Assembly (NCBI GenBank): GCA_036501515.1
Contig: DASYAD010000453.1
Coordinates: 1-64,000 of the forward strand
Reading direction: 5' to 3'
DNA length: 64,000 nucleotides
Source: Trebonia sp036501515
GTDB taxonomy: Bacteria; Actinomycetota; Actinomycetes; Streptosporangiales; Streptosporangiaceae
Shown here piece by piece: positions 42,589 through 49,868 of this stretch. A program made the position numbers and the translations under genes. Positions within the stretch are counted from its first letter, which is position 1, and every line of letters starts with the position of its first letter. A model generated the notes under the pieces. The model was not told the DNA's origin and made no database searches. It worked only from the letters and a program-made list of their open reading frames with translations.

Positions 42589-42639
42589 ACGCTTAGCGCT
42601 GACCCGGCGGGGCTCGCGGTAAGTGTGCGGGACACGTTC

Positions 42640-43938
42640 CTAGCGGGGCTGCCGGTGCTGGACGTCGGCGGGCACAGCGTCGGCGGACACCGTATCGGCC
42701 GGCGCCGTTTCGGGCGACGCCGTGTCGGCGGACGCAGCGTCGGCGGGCACTGCAGCCTCGGCGGACACCGTGTCGTCGGCGGTCACTGTGCCGGCGGCCG
42801 AGTCGTCGGCGGCCCGGGCGTCGCCCGGCGCGGCTCCATTGGCAGCGCGGCGTGCGTGCCTGCCACGGGCGTCGCCTCCCGTCTCGTCAGGCACCGCATC
42901 GTCGGCGATATCGTCGTCGGCCGGACGCCGCGGGTGCGCGCGCCGGGCGTCGGCCGCGGCCTCGTCAACGGCGTCGTCGCCGAAGCCGACGCCGATCGCC
43001 TGGTCCTCGCGCCGCTTTTCCTGGTGCACCAGGGAGGCGAGCACCTGGTGGTCGGCTTCGGTCGGGTCGAGGCCAAGCGGCAGGGCCCGCGGGTAGAGAC
43101 CGCGAGCTAGGACCGGGTTCAGCTCCGCCGCGTACATGCTCAGCTTGGCCAGCAGCAGCAGCACCACGACGATGCCGATGACGGCGCCGAACGTGCCGTA
43201 GGTCTCCGAGGCGTTGTTCACCTGGTGGGCGAGCAGCCCGGTGCCGACGGTGAGCAGCGCGGTGAAAGCGACCGCGCCGGCGATGGCACCGGGAATGAAC
43301 CCGCGCGGGCCGATCACCTTGGCCGTCAGCAGGGTGAAGGCGGCGAAGTAGAACCCGAAGTTGAGCACGAGCAGGCCGGCTACGACCGGCACCCTGATCA
43401 GGTAATTGCTGGTGCCGGCGCTGACGTAGGTGGCGACCACGGAGTTGATCAGGAACGCGCCGCCGATGGTGATCAGCGCGGCGATGCTGCGGCCCAGCCG
43501 GGGCAGGAAGCCGGTGCGCTGGTCCTGCGGGATATTCCACACGGTGGCCATCGCCAGTTGCGCCGTCTGGGTCACGCCCTGCGCGCCGTAGAGCAGTCCG
43601 ACCAACCCGACGACCAGGCCGAACGGGTTGCCGTGGAGGTTGCTGTCCTGGGGATTGTTCTGCGGGAAGCTCTGGCCGATCACGGGAAAATTGTGCAGCG
43701 CGTTGGTGATGCCGGTACCAAGCGAGTCCGCGCCGATGTACCCGAACACCGTCACGACGACCAGCAGCAGCGGGATGATCGCGGTGAACCCGTACCAGGC
43801 CAGGGAGACCACGACCAGGTTGGCGTTGTCGTCGCCGAATTTCTTCTGCACCGCGTACGGGACGCCCAGCCAGCGGTAACGGCGCTGAAAGCCGTCGACC
43901 GCGCCCATTACCTTCCGCACCGGATCCATTGGGCTCAT
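42640..43938 (-). CDS. YihY/virulence factor BrkB family membrane protein (copy 3)
   Basis: A 432-residue YihY protein: six helices in the first 300 residues (VSLAWYGFTAIIPLLLVVVTVFGYIG, GLYGAQGVTQTAQLAMATVWNIP-like region, TYGTFGAVIGIVVVLLLLAKLSMYAAELN), then a cytoplasmic tail of about 130 residues that is very rich in Ala, Asp, Thr and Val and built partly from 15-bp DNA repeats. It diverges from the DUF1469/DUF3618/DUF4235 operon; the same families are often neighbours in actinobacteria. Function unknown; envelope-related by association. Confidence 0.9.
   Translation of the reverse strand: MSPMDPVRKVMGAVDGFQRRYRWLGVPYAVQKKFGDDNANLVVVSLAWYGFTAIIPLLLVVVTVFGYIGADSLGTGITNALHNFPVIGQSFPQNNPQDSNLHGNPFGLVVGLVGLLYGAQGVTQTAQLAMATVWNIPQDQRTGFLPRLGRSIAALITIGGAFLINSVVATYVSAGTSNYLIRVPVVAGLLVLNFGFYFAAFTLLTAKVIGPRGFIPGAIAGAVAFTALLTVGTGLLAHQVNNASETYGTFGAVIGIVVVLLLLAKLSMYAAELNPVLARGLYPRALPLGLDPTEADHQVLASLVHQEKRREDQAIGVGFGDDAVDEAAADARRAHPRRPADDDIADDAVPDETGGDARGRHARRAANGAAPGDARAADDSAAGTVTADDTVSAEAAVPADAASADTASPETAPADTVSADAVPADVQHRQPR
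42661..42750 (-). repeat. Six tandem 15-bp units in the YihY copy 3 tail
   Basis: Units such as AGCGTCGGCGGACAC, CGTATCGGCCGGCGC and CGTGTCGGCGGACGC repeat in strict 15-bp phase from 42661 to 42750, with looser copies beyond. On the coding strand they give variants of Val-Ser-Ala-Asp-Ala. Confidence 0.8.
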
Positions 43939-44177
43939 CGCGGGCTCCCCCCTGCCATGGTTAGACGACCCCCGCCCTGGCGGCCGCGGTTCGCGGCCTT
44001 TCGGCGGCTTTCGCCCCTGTAATAGTCACTGGCTCGCTGTTACCCCGGGCCTTGAGAGATATTCGGGCCGTCGCGCCGATATACCGCGCTGGTTTGCTGC
44101 GACGCCGTTACGAACGGTGGCGACCGGGTAGAGCGCCGCCTCATCAAGGGATTTCCCATGGAGGGGAGGACGATCTT

Positions 44178-44600
44178 ATGACGGAGACGGTAAACGGCAC
44201 CCCGGTGCCCGGTCCCCGCGAACATTCTGCCGCGGACTTGGTCAAGCAGGTGACCGAGCAGGCGTCGGTGCTCGTGCGCGATGAGCTCAAGCTCGCGCAA
44301 CTGGAGATGACGCGGAAGGGTAAGCAGGCGGGGATAGGCGCGGGCATGCTCGGCGGGGGCGGACTGATCGCCCTGTACGGCGTCGCCTGCCTGATCGCGT
44401 GCGCGATCATCGGGCTCAGCCACGTTATCCAGCCCTGGCTCGCCGCACTCGCAGTCGGAGCGGCGCTGCTGGCCGTGGCCGGGATCGCCGCGCTGCTCGG
44501 CAAGGGGCGGCTTAGCCGGGCCACGCCGCCGGTGCCCGAGGAGACCGTAAGCAGCGTCAAGACCGACGTCGCGGAAATCAAGGAGAGGGCGCACCGATGA
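44178..44600 (+). CDS. Phage-holin-like family (DUF1469) membrane protein
   Basis: A 140-residue protein with the DUF1469 pattern: an amphipathic N-terminus (ADLVKQVTEQASVLVRDELKLAQLEM), then two membrane helices (GGGGLIALYGVACLIACAIIGL and PWLAALAVGAALLAVAGIAALLG) and a charged tail. I start at ATG 44178 because GAGGGGAGGA lies just upstream; a longer frame has no family match before this. First gene of a three-gene operon joined by 4-bp overlaps. Despite the name it is not evidence of a phage. Confidence 0.87.
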   Translation: MTETVNGTPVPGPREHSAADLVKQVTEQASVLVRDELKLAQLEMTRKGKQAGIGAGMLGGGGLIALYGVACLIACAIIGLSHVIQPWLAALAVGAALLAVAGIAALLGKGRLSRATPPVPEETVSSVKTDVAEIKERAHR

Positions 44601-45082
44601 CAGCCAGCCAGGTCCCGTCCCAGTCGCCGCCAGATGACGTGCAGGAGCTGGAGAAGGAGATCGCCGTGACTAGGGAGCGCCTGGGGGAGGCGGTTGAGGA
44701 ACTAGTCGCCAAGTTCGACGTGAAAAGCCAAGCCCGGGCCCAGGCCGCGCGCATCACCGGTCAGGTCACCGAGGCCGCCCAGCGGGCTCGCGGTCAGGCC
44801 GCCGCTCAGGCGGCCAAGGTTCGCGGCCAGCTCGCCGCGCAGTCGGGCAAGGCCCGCGGCCAGCTCGCGGCCGAGTCCGGCAAGGTGCGTGGCGAGCTCG
44901 CGGACACCACGGCAACGGCACGGGAGCAGGCCAATTCCGCTGCTCAGGGTGCGCAGCGATCGGGTCGGCACGCGGCGGCAACCGGCGCGACGCTCGTCAG
45001 GCAGCGACGGGTTCAGGTCGCGGCCGGGGCCGGGCTCCTGATCGCCGCGCTGCTGGCGGTGCTGCTGCGGAGGAAGCGGTGA
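44597..45082 (+). CDS. DUF3618 domain-containing protein
   Basis: A 161-residue protein with the DUF3618 start (DVQELEKEIAVTRERLGEAVEELVAKFDVKSQA), a long Ala/Gln/Gly-rich helical region made of imperfect repeats of about 11 residues (AKVRGQLAAQSG, ARGQLAAESG, KVRGELADTT), and one C-terminal membrane helix followed by RRKR. This suggests a membrane-tethered amphipathic helix. It overlaps both neighbours by 4 bp. Function unknown; the family commonly accompanies DUF1469 and DUF4235 proteins. Confidence 0.87.
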   Translation: MTASQVPSQSPPDDVQELEKEIAVTRERLGEAVEELVAKFDVKSQARAQAARITGQVTEAAQRARGQAAAQAAKVRGQLAAQSGKARGQLAAESGKVRGELADTTATAREQANSAAQGAQRSGRHAAATGATLVRQRRVQVAAGAGLLIAALLAVLLRRKR

Positions 45083-45381
45083 ACAAGGGCCTCTACAAGC
45101 TGCTGAGCCTGGCCACCAGCATTGTCGGCGGGATCGTGGCCGGCGCCATCTTCAAGCGGCTGTGGAAGGTCACCGCGGGCGAGGACGAGACGCCGACCGC
45201 CACCGACGAACGGCGCGGCTGGCCGGAGATCCTGGTAGCCGCCGGGCTCCAGGGAGCGATCTTCGCCGTGGTCCAGGCCGCTATCGAGCGCGGTACCGCC
45301 GAGGGCACCCGCAAGCTAACCGGCACCTGGCCGGGCGACGACGTCGAGGCGGAAGCCCAGCCCGAGCACGCCCGTGACTGA
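45079..45381 (+). CDS. DUF4235 domain-containing membrane protein
   Basis: A 100-residue protein with two helices (LYKLLSLATSIVGGIVAGAIFKRLW and WPEILVAAGLQGAIFAVVQAAIERG) and the family's central WPEILVAAGLQGAIF block. GTG start overlapping the DUF3618 stop. The last codons already belong to a 22-bp tandem repeat that continues past the stop codon. Function unknown. Confidence 0.87.
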   Translation: MNKGLYKLLSLATSIVGGIVAGAIFKRLWKVTAGEDETPTATDERRGWPEILVAAGLQGAIFAVVQAAIERGTAEGTRKLTGTWPGDDVEAEAQPEHARD

Positions 45382-45444
45382 GCCCGGGCATGCCCAAGCC
45401 TGAACCCGGGCACGCCCGCGACTGAGCCCGGGCACGCCCAAACA
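45358..45444 (+). repeat. 22-bp tandem repeat crossing a stop codon
   Basis: Units of TGA(G/A)CCCGGGCAYGCCC plus 5-6 bases start at 45379, 45401 and 45423, with a related partial copy (CAGCCCGAGCACGCCC) inside the DUF4235 coding end. The first full unit begins exactly on the TGA stop codon. Confidence 0.8.
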
Positions 45445-45574
45445 ACGGCCCTACCCGCCATCGTGGTCGCGATACGCCCTGATAACAGCAAGAAGCGCGG
45501 GGCGCAACCCCCGCAACCGCTAGTCGCGAGACTGAAGGGCTGGAGCGGCAACGGGGGCGGGGCGGGCCGCTGGG

Positions 45575-46117
45575 TTAGCTGGCCTGCAGGATGTCGCTGG
45601 CCGGCTCCGGGTCGCCCACGCTGGTGGAGGAAGTGGCGCGGCGGATGAACTCCCGGCCCTCCGGCCACAGGGCGGTGTGCTGGTCGCCGCTGCCGCCCGG
45701 GTCGTACTGGATGTAAGTGACCTGGTCGATGTCGACCGCGAACAGGTGGAACCGCCCAGGGGTCGGGTTCCAGCCCAGGTTGGCCGACACCGCGTCCGCG
45801 TAGCGTCGGTGTACCGACGGGTCCTCCTCGGTACGCACGGTGCCGCGGATCTTGAACTCTCCCTCGGCCCCGTCGCGGCCGGTGATCACGCTGTGCACCA
45901 GGATGCGCGGGTCACGCAGCAGGTCGCGGGCCTTGGTTGACTGCCACAGCATGGAGAGCCACAGCTCGCCGTCGAGCAGGTAGGGCTCGACGGGGCTGAG
46001 CCGGGGGGTGCCGTCGCGCCTGATTGTCCCCACCAGCACGACGCCGGGACCGAGTAGCTTCTCCTTGCCAAGCTCGGCTAGCCGGGGCTGGGCCTCTTCG
46101 AGATCTGACCAGTGCAT
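45575..46117 (-). CDS. Pyridoxamine 5'-phosphate oxidase-family (split-barrel flavin) protein
   Basis: A 180-residue split-barrel protein. GVVLVGTIRRDGTPRLSPVEPYLLDGELWLSMLWQSTKARDLLRDPRILVHS is the FMN/F420-binding core of this superfamily, and EFKIRGTVR the second strand pair. Members use FMN, F420 or heme; which applies here is not clear. I chose ATG 46117, preceded by GGAGGA, over the longer open frame. It stands alone between the membrane operon and a glycosyltransferase gene. Confidence 0.85.
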   Translation of the reverse strand: MHWSDLEEAQPRLAELGKEKLLGPGVVLVGTIRRDGTPRLSPVEPYLLDGELWLSMLWQSTKARDLLRDPRILVHSVITGRDGAEGEFKIRGTVRTEEDPSVHRRYADAVSANLGWNPTPGRFHLFAVDIDQVTYIQYDPGGSGDQHTALWPEGREFIRRATSSTSVGDPEPASDILQAS

Positions 46118-46129
46118 GGTTCCTCCGCT

Positions 46130-46190
46130 CAGGCCGGTGGATTGCCGTTGTTCCGGTCTATCACCGGGTACCGACAAAACCACCGGCCTG
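46130..46190. promoter_or_regulatory. Long-loop inverted repeat between oxidase and glycosyltransferase genes
   Basis: CAGGCCGGTGG (46130-46140) is perfectly complementary to CCACCGGCCTG (46180-46190), with a 39-nt loop. It sits just upstream of the oxidase start and 40 bp beyond the glycosyltransferase stop. On the minus strand TTTTG follows the first arm. It could be a terminator or operator. Confidence 0.45.
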
Positions 46191-46230
46191 GCGGGGCCAG
46201 CCTGGCGGGGCTGACCGTCAGTGAAACCGG

Positions 46231-48825
46231 CTACGAGGCCGGCTTGGTCAGGTCGTAGACGGTGCTGCCGCCGACGGTCTGCGCCGTGTAGTGCGCTGCC
46301 ACCCACGAGCTGATCGCGGAGGACACCGAGCTGCCGCCGAAGCTGTTCGCGCCCTGCCCGACGTAGTAGTGAATCTCGTGCGCGGCCACCATGGACTCGA
46401 ACTGGGCGAGCGTCGGAGAGGGGTCAGACCCGTTGAAGCCGCCGATCGCGACGACCGCGAGGCCGCCGGTGGCCAGCTCGATGGGAGCCGCCTCCTGGGT
46501 TCCCTCGGTGGCGGCGATCCACCGGTACTTCGAGGAGTCCGTCTCAATCAGCTTGATGAGCGCACTGCTCACCGTCGTGCTGCCGGAAAGCCCGCCACCG
46601 CCGTTGAAGCCGCCGCCCGCGCCGCCCGCGCGTCCGGTGCCCCCAGCGCCGCCGAAGCCGCCCTGCGTTCCGCCGGCGCCCCGCCGCCGGAATCCAGGCG
46701 TGTTCCCGGTCCCTGTCCCGGTGCCGTTGCCGGCCGCCGGGGAGCCCGTCCCGTTGCCGGTCCCGTTCCCCGTGCCGGTCCCGGTCCCGTTCCCCGTCCC
46801 GGTCCCGGTCCCAGTCCCGTTCCCCGTGCCGGCGAAGCCGCCGCCACCGAAGCCCCCGCCGCCGTTACCGCCCGTCCCCGTCCGCGCGCCGCCGGCGCCC
46901 GCGAAGCCGCGCCCGGCACCGCCGCCAGGCCCGCCCGCACCGCCGAACGCGCCGGTCACCGTCGGCCCGGCGCTCGGGATCGACCCGGTGTGGGTGGAGT
47001 TCACCGTGTCCAGGGTGTACGCGAGCGGCCCGGCCAGCCCCGCGACAAGCGCGGCCCCGGTCGCTACCGCCCCCGCCGCCGTCATGCTCCAGGCAGGCAG
47101 CCTCCAGGCAGGCATCCTGCGCGCGGCCGGGCCCTGCCCGACCACATCTTCCAGTCCGGCCGCATCGAGTCCGGCCGCATCCTGCCCATCCAAATCCTGC
47201 CCATCCAAATCCAGCCCGGCCGCACCCGGCCCGGCTAGCCGCTGCTCCCTGGCGACGACCGCGGCGGCGGCCAGCGCCAGCACCGCGACGCCCCCGGCCA
47301 GCAGCACCACCCAGCGCAGCCACGGCAGCCAGGACGGCGTCCGGTCAAGCAGCTCGTAGGACCACCAGGCGGTGACGCCGACCGCGACCGCGGCGGTGAC
47401 CCGTCCGGCCACGCTCACCCGCGCCTGCCACAGCGCGGTCGCGCCCACCCCGACAAGCGCGCCGATGGCGGGCCCGAGCGCCACCATGTAGTAGGGGTGG
47501 ATGATGCCCTGCATAAAGCTGAACACCAGCCCGGTGACCAGCAGCCAGCCGCCCCAGATGGCGGCGAACGCACGCATACGGGCCGCCGGACCAGAAACCC
47601 TCGCCGCCGTCCCCGGTCCCCGCCCGCCGCGCGCACGGCCAAAGCTCACACGGCCCAGGCTCACACGGCCCAGGCTCACACGGCCAAAGCCCGCAGGCCC
47701 GCCGGGCAGAGCGCCGGCCTCCCCGGTGTCCGCCAGAACCGCCGGGGAGGCCGCCGCCCGGGTCCGCCGCGGCCGCACGACCCACAGCAGCGCCGCCAGG
47801 GCGATCAGCGCGGCCGGTATCAGCCAGCTCACCTGCCCGCCGAACTCGGACTGAAACAGCCGGAAGATGCCGGTCGAGCCGCCGAAGTTGCCGCCGCCGC
47901 CCGCACCGCCCACGGAGCTGCCGTTGAAGCCGATCGACCCGGTCTCGGTGCCGTCGAGGCGGCCGAGCCCGTTGTAGCCGAGCGTCAGCTCAAGGATGTT
48001 GTTGTTGGTCGACCCGCCGAAGTAGGGGCGGGAGCCCGCCGGCCACAGCTGGGCGGCCGCCACCCACCAGCCGGCCCCGACGATCACCGCGACCCCGCCC
48101 GCGAGGACGTGCCAGATCCGCCGCGGCAGCCGCACAGGGGCGGCGACCAGGTAGGCGAGCGCGAACCCTGGCAGTACCAGGAACGCCTGCAGCATCTTGG
48201 CCAGGAACGCGAACCCGAGCAGCAGCCCGGCGACGACCAGCCACCGCGCCGCGCCGCGCGGCCGCTCGACTGAGCGCTGCACGCAGTAGGCCGACGCGAC
48301 CATCAGCAGGGTGAGCAGGGCATCGGGGTTGTTGAAGCGGAAGATCAGCGCGGCCGCCGGCGTCAGCGCGAACACCGCGCCCGCCGCAACCGCCGCGCCG
48401 GGGCCGAACCAGCGCTTGACCGCGACGTACAGCAGCCACACGGCGCCCATGCCCTCGAGCGCCTGCGGGACGAGCAGCGTCCAGGAGGAGAATCCGAAGA
48501 CCCGGGCGAAGATCTCGTCCATCCACAGCGACGCGGGCGTCTTGTCGACCGTGATGAAGTTCGACGCGTCGAACGAGCCGAAGAAGAACGCCTTCCAGGA
48601 CTTCGTCCCTGCCTGCACCGCGGCCGCGTAGAAGTCGTTCGCGTAGCCGTTCCTGCTCAGGTTGAACAGGTACAGCAGGGCGGTGACGGCGAGCAGCGCC
48701 AGCAGCGCGGGCCGCGCCCATGCGGGGTCGCGTGACGGTCCCCGCCACAGGCCGCGCAGGCGTGACGGCACCCCGCGCCCGGCATCCCCGGCATATGAAG
48801 GCGGACTGACGGCGGTGGCACTCAC
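46231..48825 (-). CDS. Glycosyltransferase family 39-type membrane protein (YkcB-like)
   Basis: An 864-residue multi-spanning glycosyltransferase of the ArnT/PMT class. The first loop has the catalytic-type acids in NGYANDFYAAAVQAGTKSWKAFFFGSFDASNFITVDKTPASLWMDE. About ten to twelve helices follow, then a Gly/Thr/Asn low-complexity linker (repeats of GTGTGNGTG) and a soluble C-terminal domain (IAATEGTQEAAPIELATGGLAVVAIGGFNGSDPSPTL), as in Bacillus YkcB. It probably moves a sugar from a polyprenyl-phosphate donor, made by the adjacent GT2, to an envelope acceptor. I start at GTG 48825, which overlaps the TGA of a 77-bp repeat unit. Confidence 0.88.
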   Translation of the reverse strand: MSATAVSPPSYAGDAGRGVPSRLRGLWRGPSRDPAWARPALLALLAVTALLYLFNLSRNGYANDFYAAAVQAGTKSWKAFFFGSFDASNFITVDKTPASLWMDEIFARVFGFSSWTLLVPQALEGMGAVWLLYVAVKRWFGPGAAVAAGAVFALTPAAALIFRFNNPDALLTLLMVASAYCVQRSVERPRGAARWLVVAGLLLGFAFLAKMLQAFLVLPGFALAYLVAAPVRLPRRIWHVLAGGVAVIVGAGWWVAAAQLWPAGSRPYFGGSTNNNILELTLGYNGLGRLDGTETGSIGFNGSSVGGAGGGGNFGGSTGIFRLFQSEFGGQVSWLIPAALIALAALLWVVRPRRTRAAASPAVLADTGEAGALPGGPAGFGRVSLGRVSLGRVSFGRARGGRGPGTAARVSGPAARMRAFAAIWGGWLLVTGLVFSFMQGIIHPYYMVALGPAIGALVGVGATALWQARVSVAGRVTAAVAVGVTAWWSYELLDRTPSWLPWLRWVVLLAGGVAVLALAAAAVVAREQRLAGPGAAGLDLDGQDLDGQDAAGLDAAGLEDVVGQGPAARRMPAWRLPAWSMTAAGAVATGAALVAGLAGPLAYTLDTVNSTHTGSIPSAGPTVTGAFGGAGGPGGGAGRGFAGAGGARTGTGGNGGGGFGGGGFAGTGNGTGTGTGTGNGTGTGTGNGTGNGTGSPAAGNGTGTGTGNTPGFRRRGAGGTQGGFGGAGGTGRAGGAGGGFNGGGGLSGSTTVSSALIKLIETDSSKYRWIAATEGTQEAAPIELATGGLAVVAIGGFNGSDPSPTLAQFESMVAAHEIHYYVGQGANSFGGSSVSSAISSWVAAHYTAQTVGGSTVYDLTKPAS
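47150..47224 (-). repeat. Five 15-bp units inside the YkcB-like gene (array 1)
   Basis: TCCAGTCCGGCCGCA, TCGAGTCCGGCCGCA, TCCTGCCCATCCAAA twice and TCCAGCCCGGCCGCA (plus strand) lie in strict phase. They code Ala-Ala-Gly-Leu-Asp/Glu and Leu-Asp-Gly-Gln-Asp units in a loop between membrane helices. Confidence 0.85.
47636..47695 (-). repeat. Four 15-bp units inside the YkcB-like gene (array 2)
   Basis: CGGCCAAAGCTCACA, CGGCCCAGGCTCACA twice and CGGCCAAAGCCCGCA (plus strand) in strict phase, coding Gly-Arg-Val-Ser-(Leu/Phe) repeats in a cytoplasmic or periplasmic loop. Confidence 0.85.
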
Positions 48826-48979
48826 GGCCCCTCCTCGCTGGCGCTCGTCAGGCCCGTTCGCATGCACGCAGTGTTTACTAGTTCGCTCGCAAGCTCGCTC
48901 ACGGCCCCTCCTTGCTGGCGCTCGTCAGGCCCGTTCGCATACGCGCAGTGCTTACCGGCTCGCTCGCAAGCTCGCTCAC
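48826..48979 (-). repeat. 77-bp element, tandem pair B (relay between two glycosyltransferase genes)
   Basis: Units 48903-48979 and 48826-48902. Reading the minus strand, unit 1 starts GTGAGCGAGCTTGCGAG and its TGA is the stop of the GT2 gene. A 26-codon ORF from that GTG ends at the TGA of unit 2's GTGA, and unit 2's 26-codon ORF ends at the TGA that overlaps the GTG start of the YkcB-like gene. Each unit ends with (AG)GGAGGGGCC, a strong ribosome site directly before the next GTG. The whole intergenic space is these two units. Confidence 0.92.
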
Positions 48980-49779
48980 GAGGCGCTCAGCGCGGGGTCG
49001 CGCGCGGGGCGCCCGCCGCCGAGCGGCGGTATTTTCAGCGCGCCCGTCCACAGCCCGTACCTGAGCCGCCAGATCCCCCGCAGATCGGCCAGCACGGTAC
49101 GGAAGATCTTGACCCGTGAGTCGTCTGAGTCGGTCCAGTGCACGGGAACCTCGTGGATCCGCAGGCCGCACCGCTCGGCTAGCACCAGCAGCTCGGTGTC
49201 GAAGAACCAGGACCGGTCCTCGACCAGCGGCAGCAGCTCCTGGGCGACGTCGGCCCGGAGCGCCTTGAAGCCGCACTGGGCGTCGGAGAACCCGACCCCG
49301 AGGGTGGCCCGCAGCAGCAGGTTGTAGCCCCGCGAGATGGCCTCGCGCTTCAGGCCGCGCACCACCCGCGCCCCCGGCGCCAGCCGGGTGCCGATGGCCA
49401 CGTCGCTGGTCCCGGCGAGCAGGGACGCGACCAGCGCGGGCAGCGCCTTCAGGTCGGTGGACAGGTCCACGTCCATGTACGCGACGACCTCGGCGTCGCT
49501 GGCCGACCAGACGCTGTGCAGCGCCCGCCCGCGCCCTGGCAGGTCCAGGTGCACAGCGCGGACGCGCCCGGGGTTGGCGATGACCAGTTCCTGTGCGAGC
49601 GACCAGGTGCCGTCGGTGGAGCCGTTGTCGGCGACCGTGACCTGCCACGCGTAGGGGAAGTCCGCCCGCAGGTACTCGAGTAGACGGGTCACGTGGTCAC
49701 TGAGCTCCCGCTGCTCGTTCTTCACCGGGATGACGATCTCCACGAGGGGCATTTCGGAGACCGCGGGGGTGTCGCTCAT
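48976..49779 (-). CDS. Glycosyltransferase family 2 (YkcC/dolichol-phosphate sugar transferase-like)
   Basis: A 267-residue GT2 enzyme that should charge a polyprenyl phosphate with a sugar. The nucleotide site is EIVIPVKNEQRELSD and VADNGSTDGT, the metal motif is YMDVDLSTDL, and DAQCGFKALRADVAQELLPLVEDRSWFFDTELLVLAERCGLRIHEVPVHW is the signature of the DPM1/Alg5-like branch. No membrane helices are evident at the C-terminus. Its gene order with the downstream GT39-type protein matches the ykcC-ykcB arrangement known in firmicutes and actinobacteria. Its TGA stop is contributed by the first 77-bp repeat unit. Confidence 0.9.
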   Translation of the reverse strand: MSDTPAVSEMPLVEIVIPVKNEQRELSDHVTRLLEYLRADFPYAWQVTVADNGSTDGTWSLAQELVIANPGRVRAVHLDLPGRGRALHSVWSASDAEVVAYMDVDLSTDLKALPALVASLLAGTSDVAIGTRLAPGARVVRGLKREAISRGYNLLLRATLGVGFSDAQCGFKALRADVAQELLPLVEDRSWFFDTELLVLAERCGLRIHEVPVHWTDSDDSRVKIFRTVLADLRGIWRLRYGLWTGALKIPPLGGGRPARDPALSAS

Positions 49780-49868
49780 ACCGCCGAGTATGCGAACTTG
49801 TTATTAGCGCCGGCTGCGCCGGAGTTGAGAGAAAGCTCAGGACCGGCTGAGGCGGCGGCCGCCGGCGG

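Noticed and set aside
44178..44600. Prophage remnant, suggested by the holin-like name of the DUF1469 protein
   Set aside because: No phage structural, lysis or integrase genes nearby; the family is a common chromosomal membrane protein next to DUF3618 and DUF4235.
48899..49648. Long Arg/Gly-rich open frame across the GT2 gene ending in the 77-bp unit
   Set aside because: Alternate-frame shadow of the GT2 gene; the meaningful part is the 26-codon frame starting at GTG 48979.
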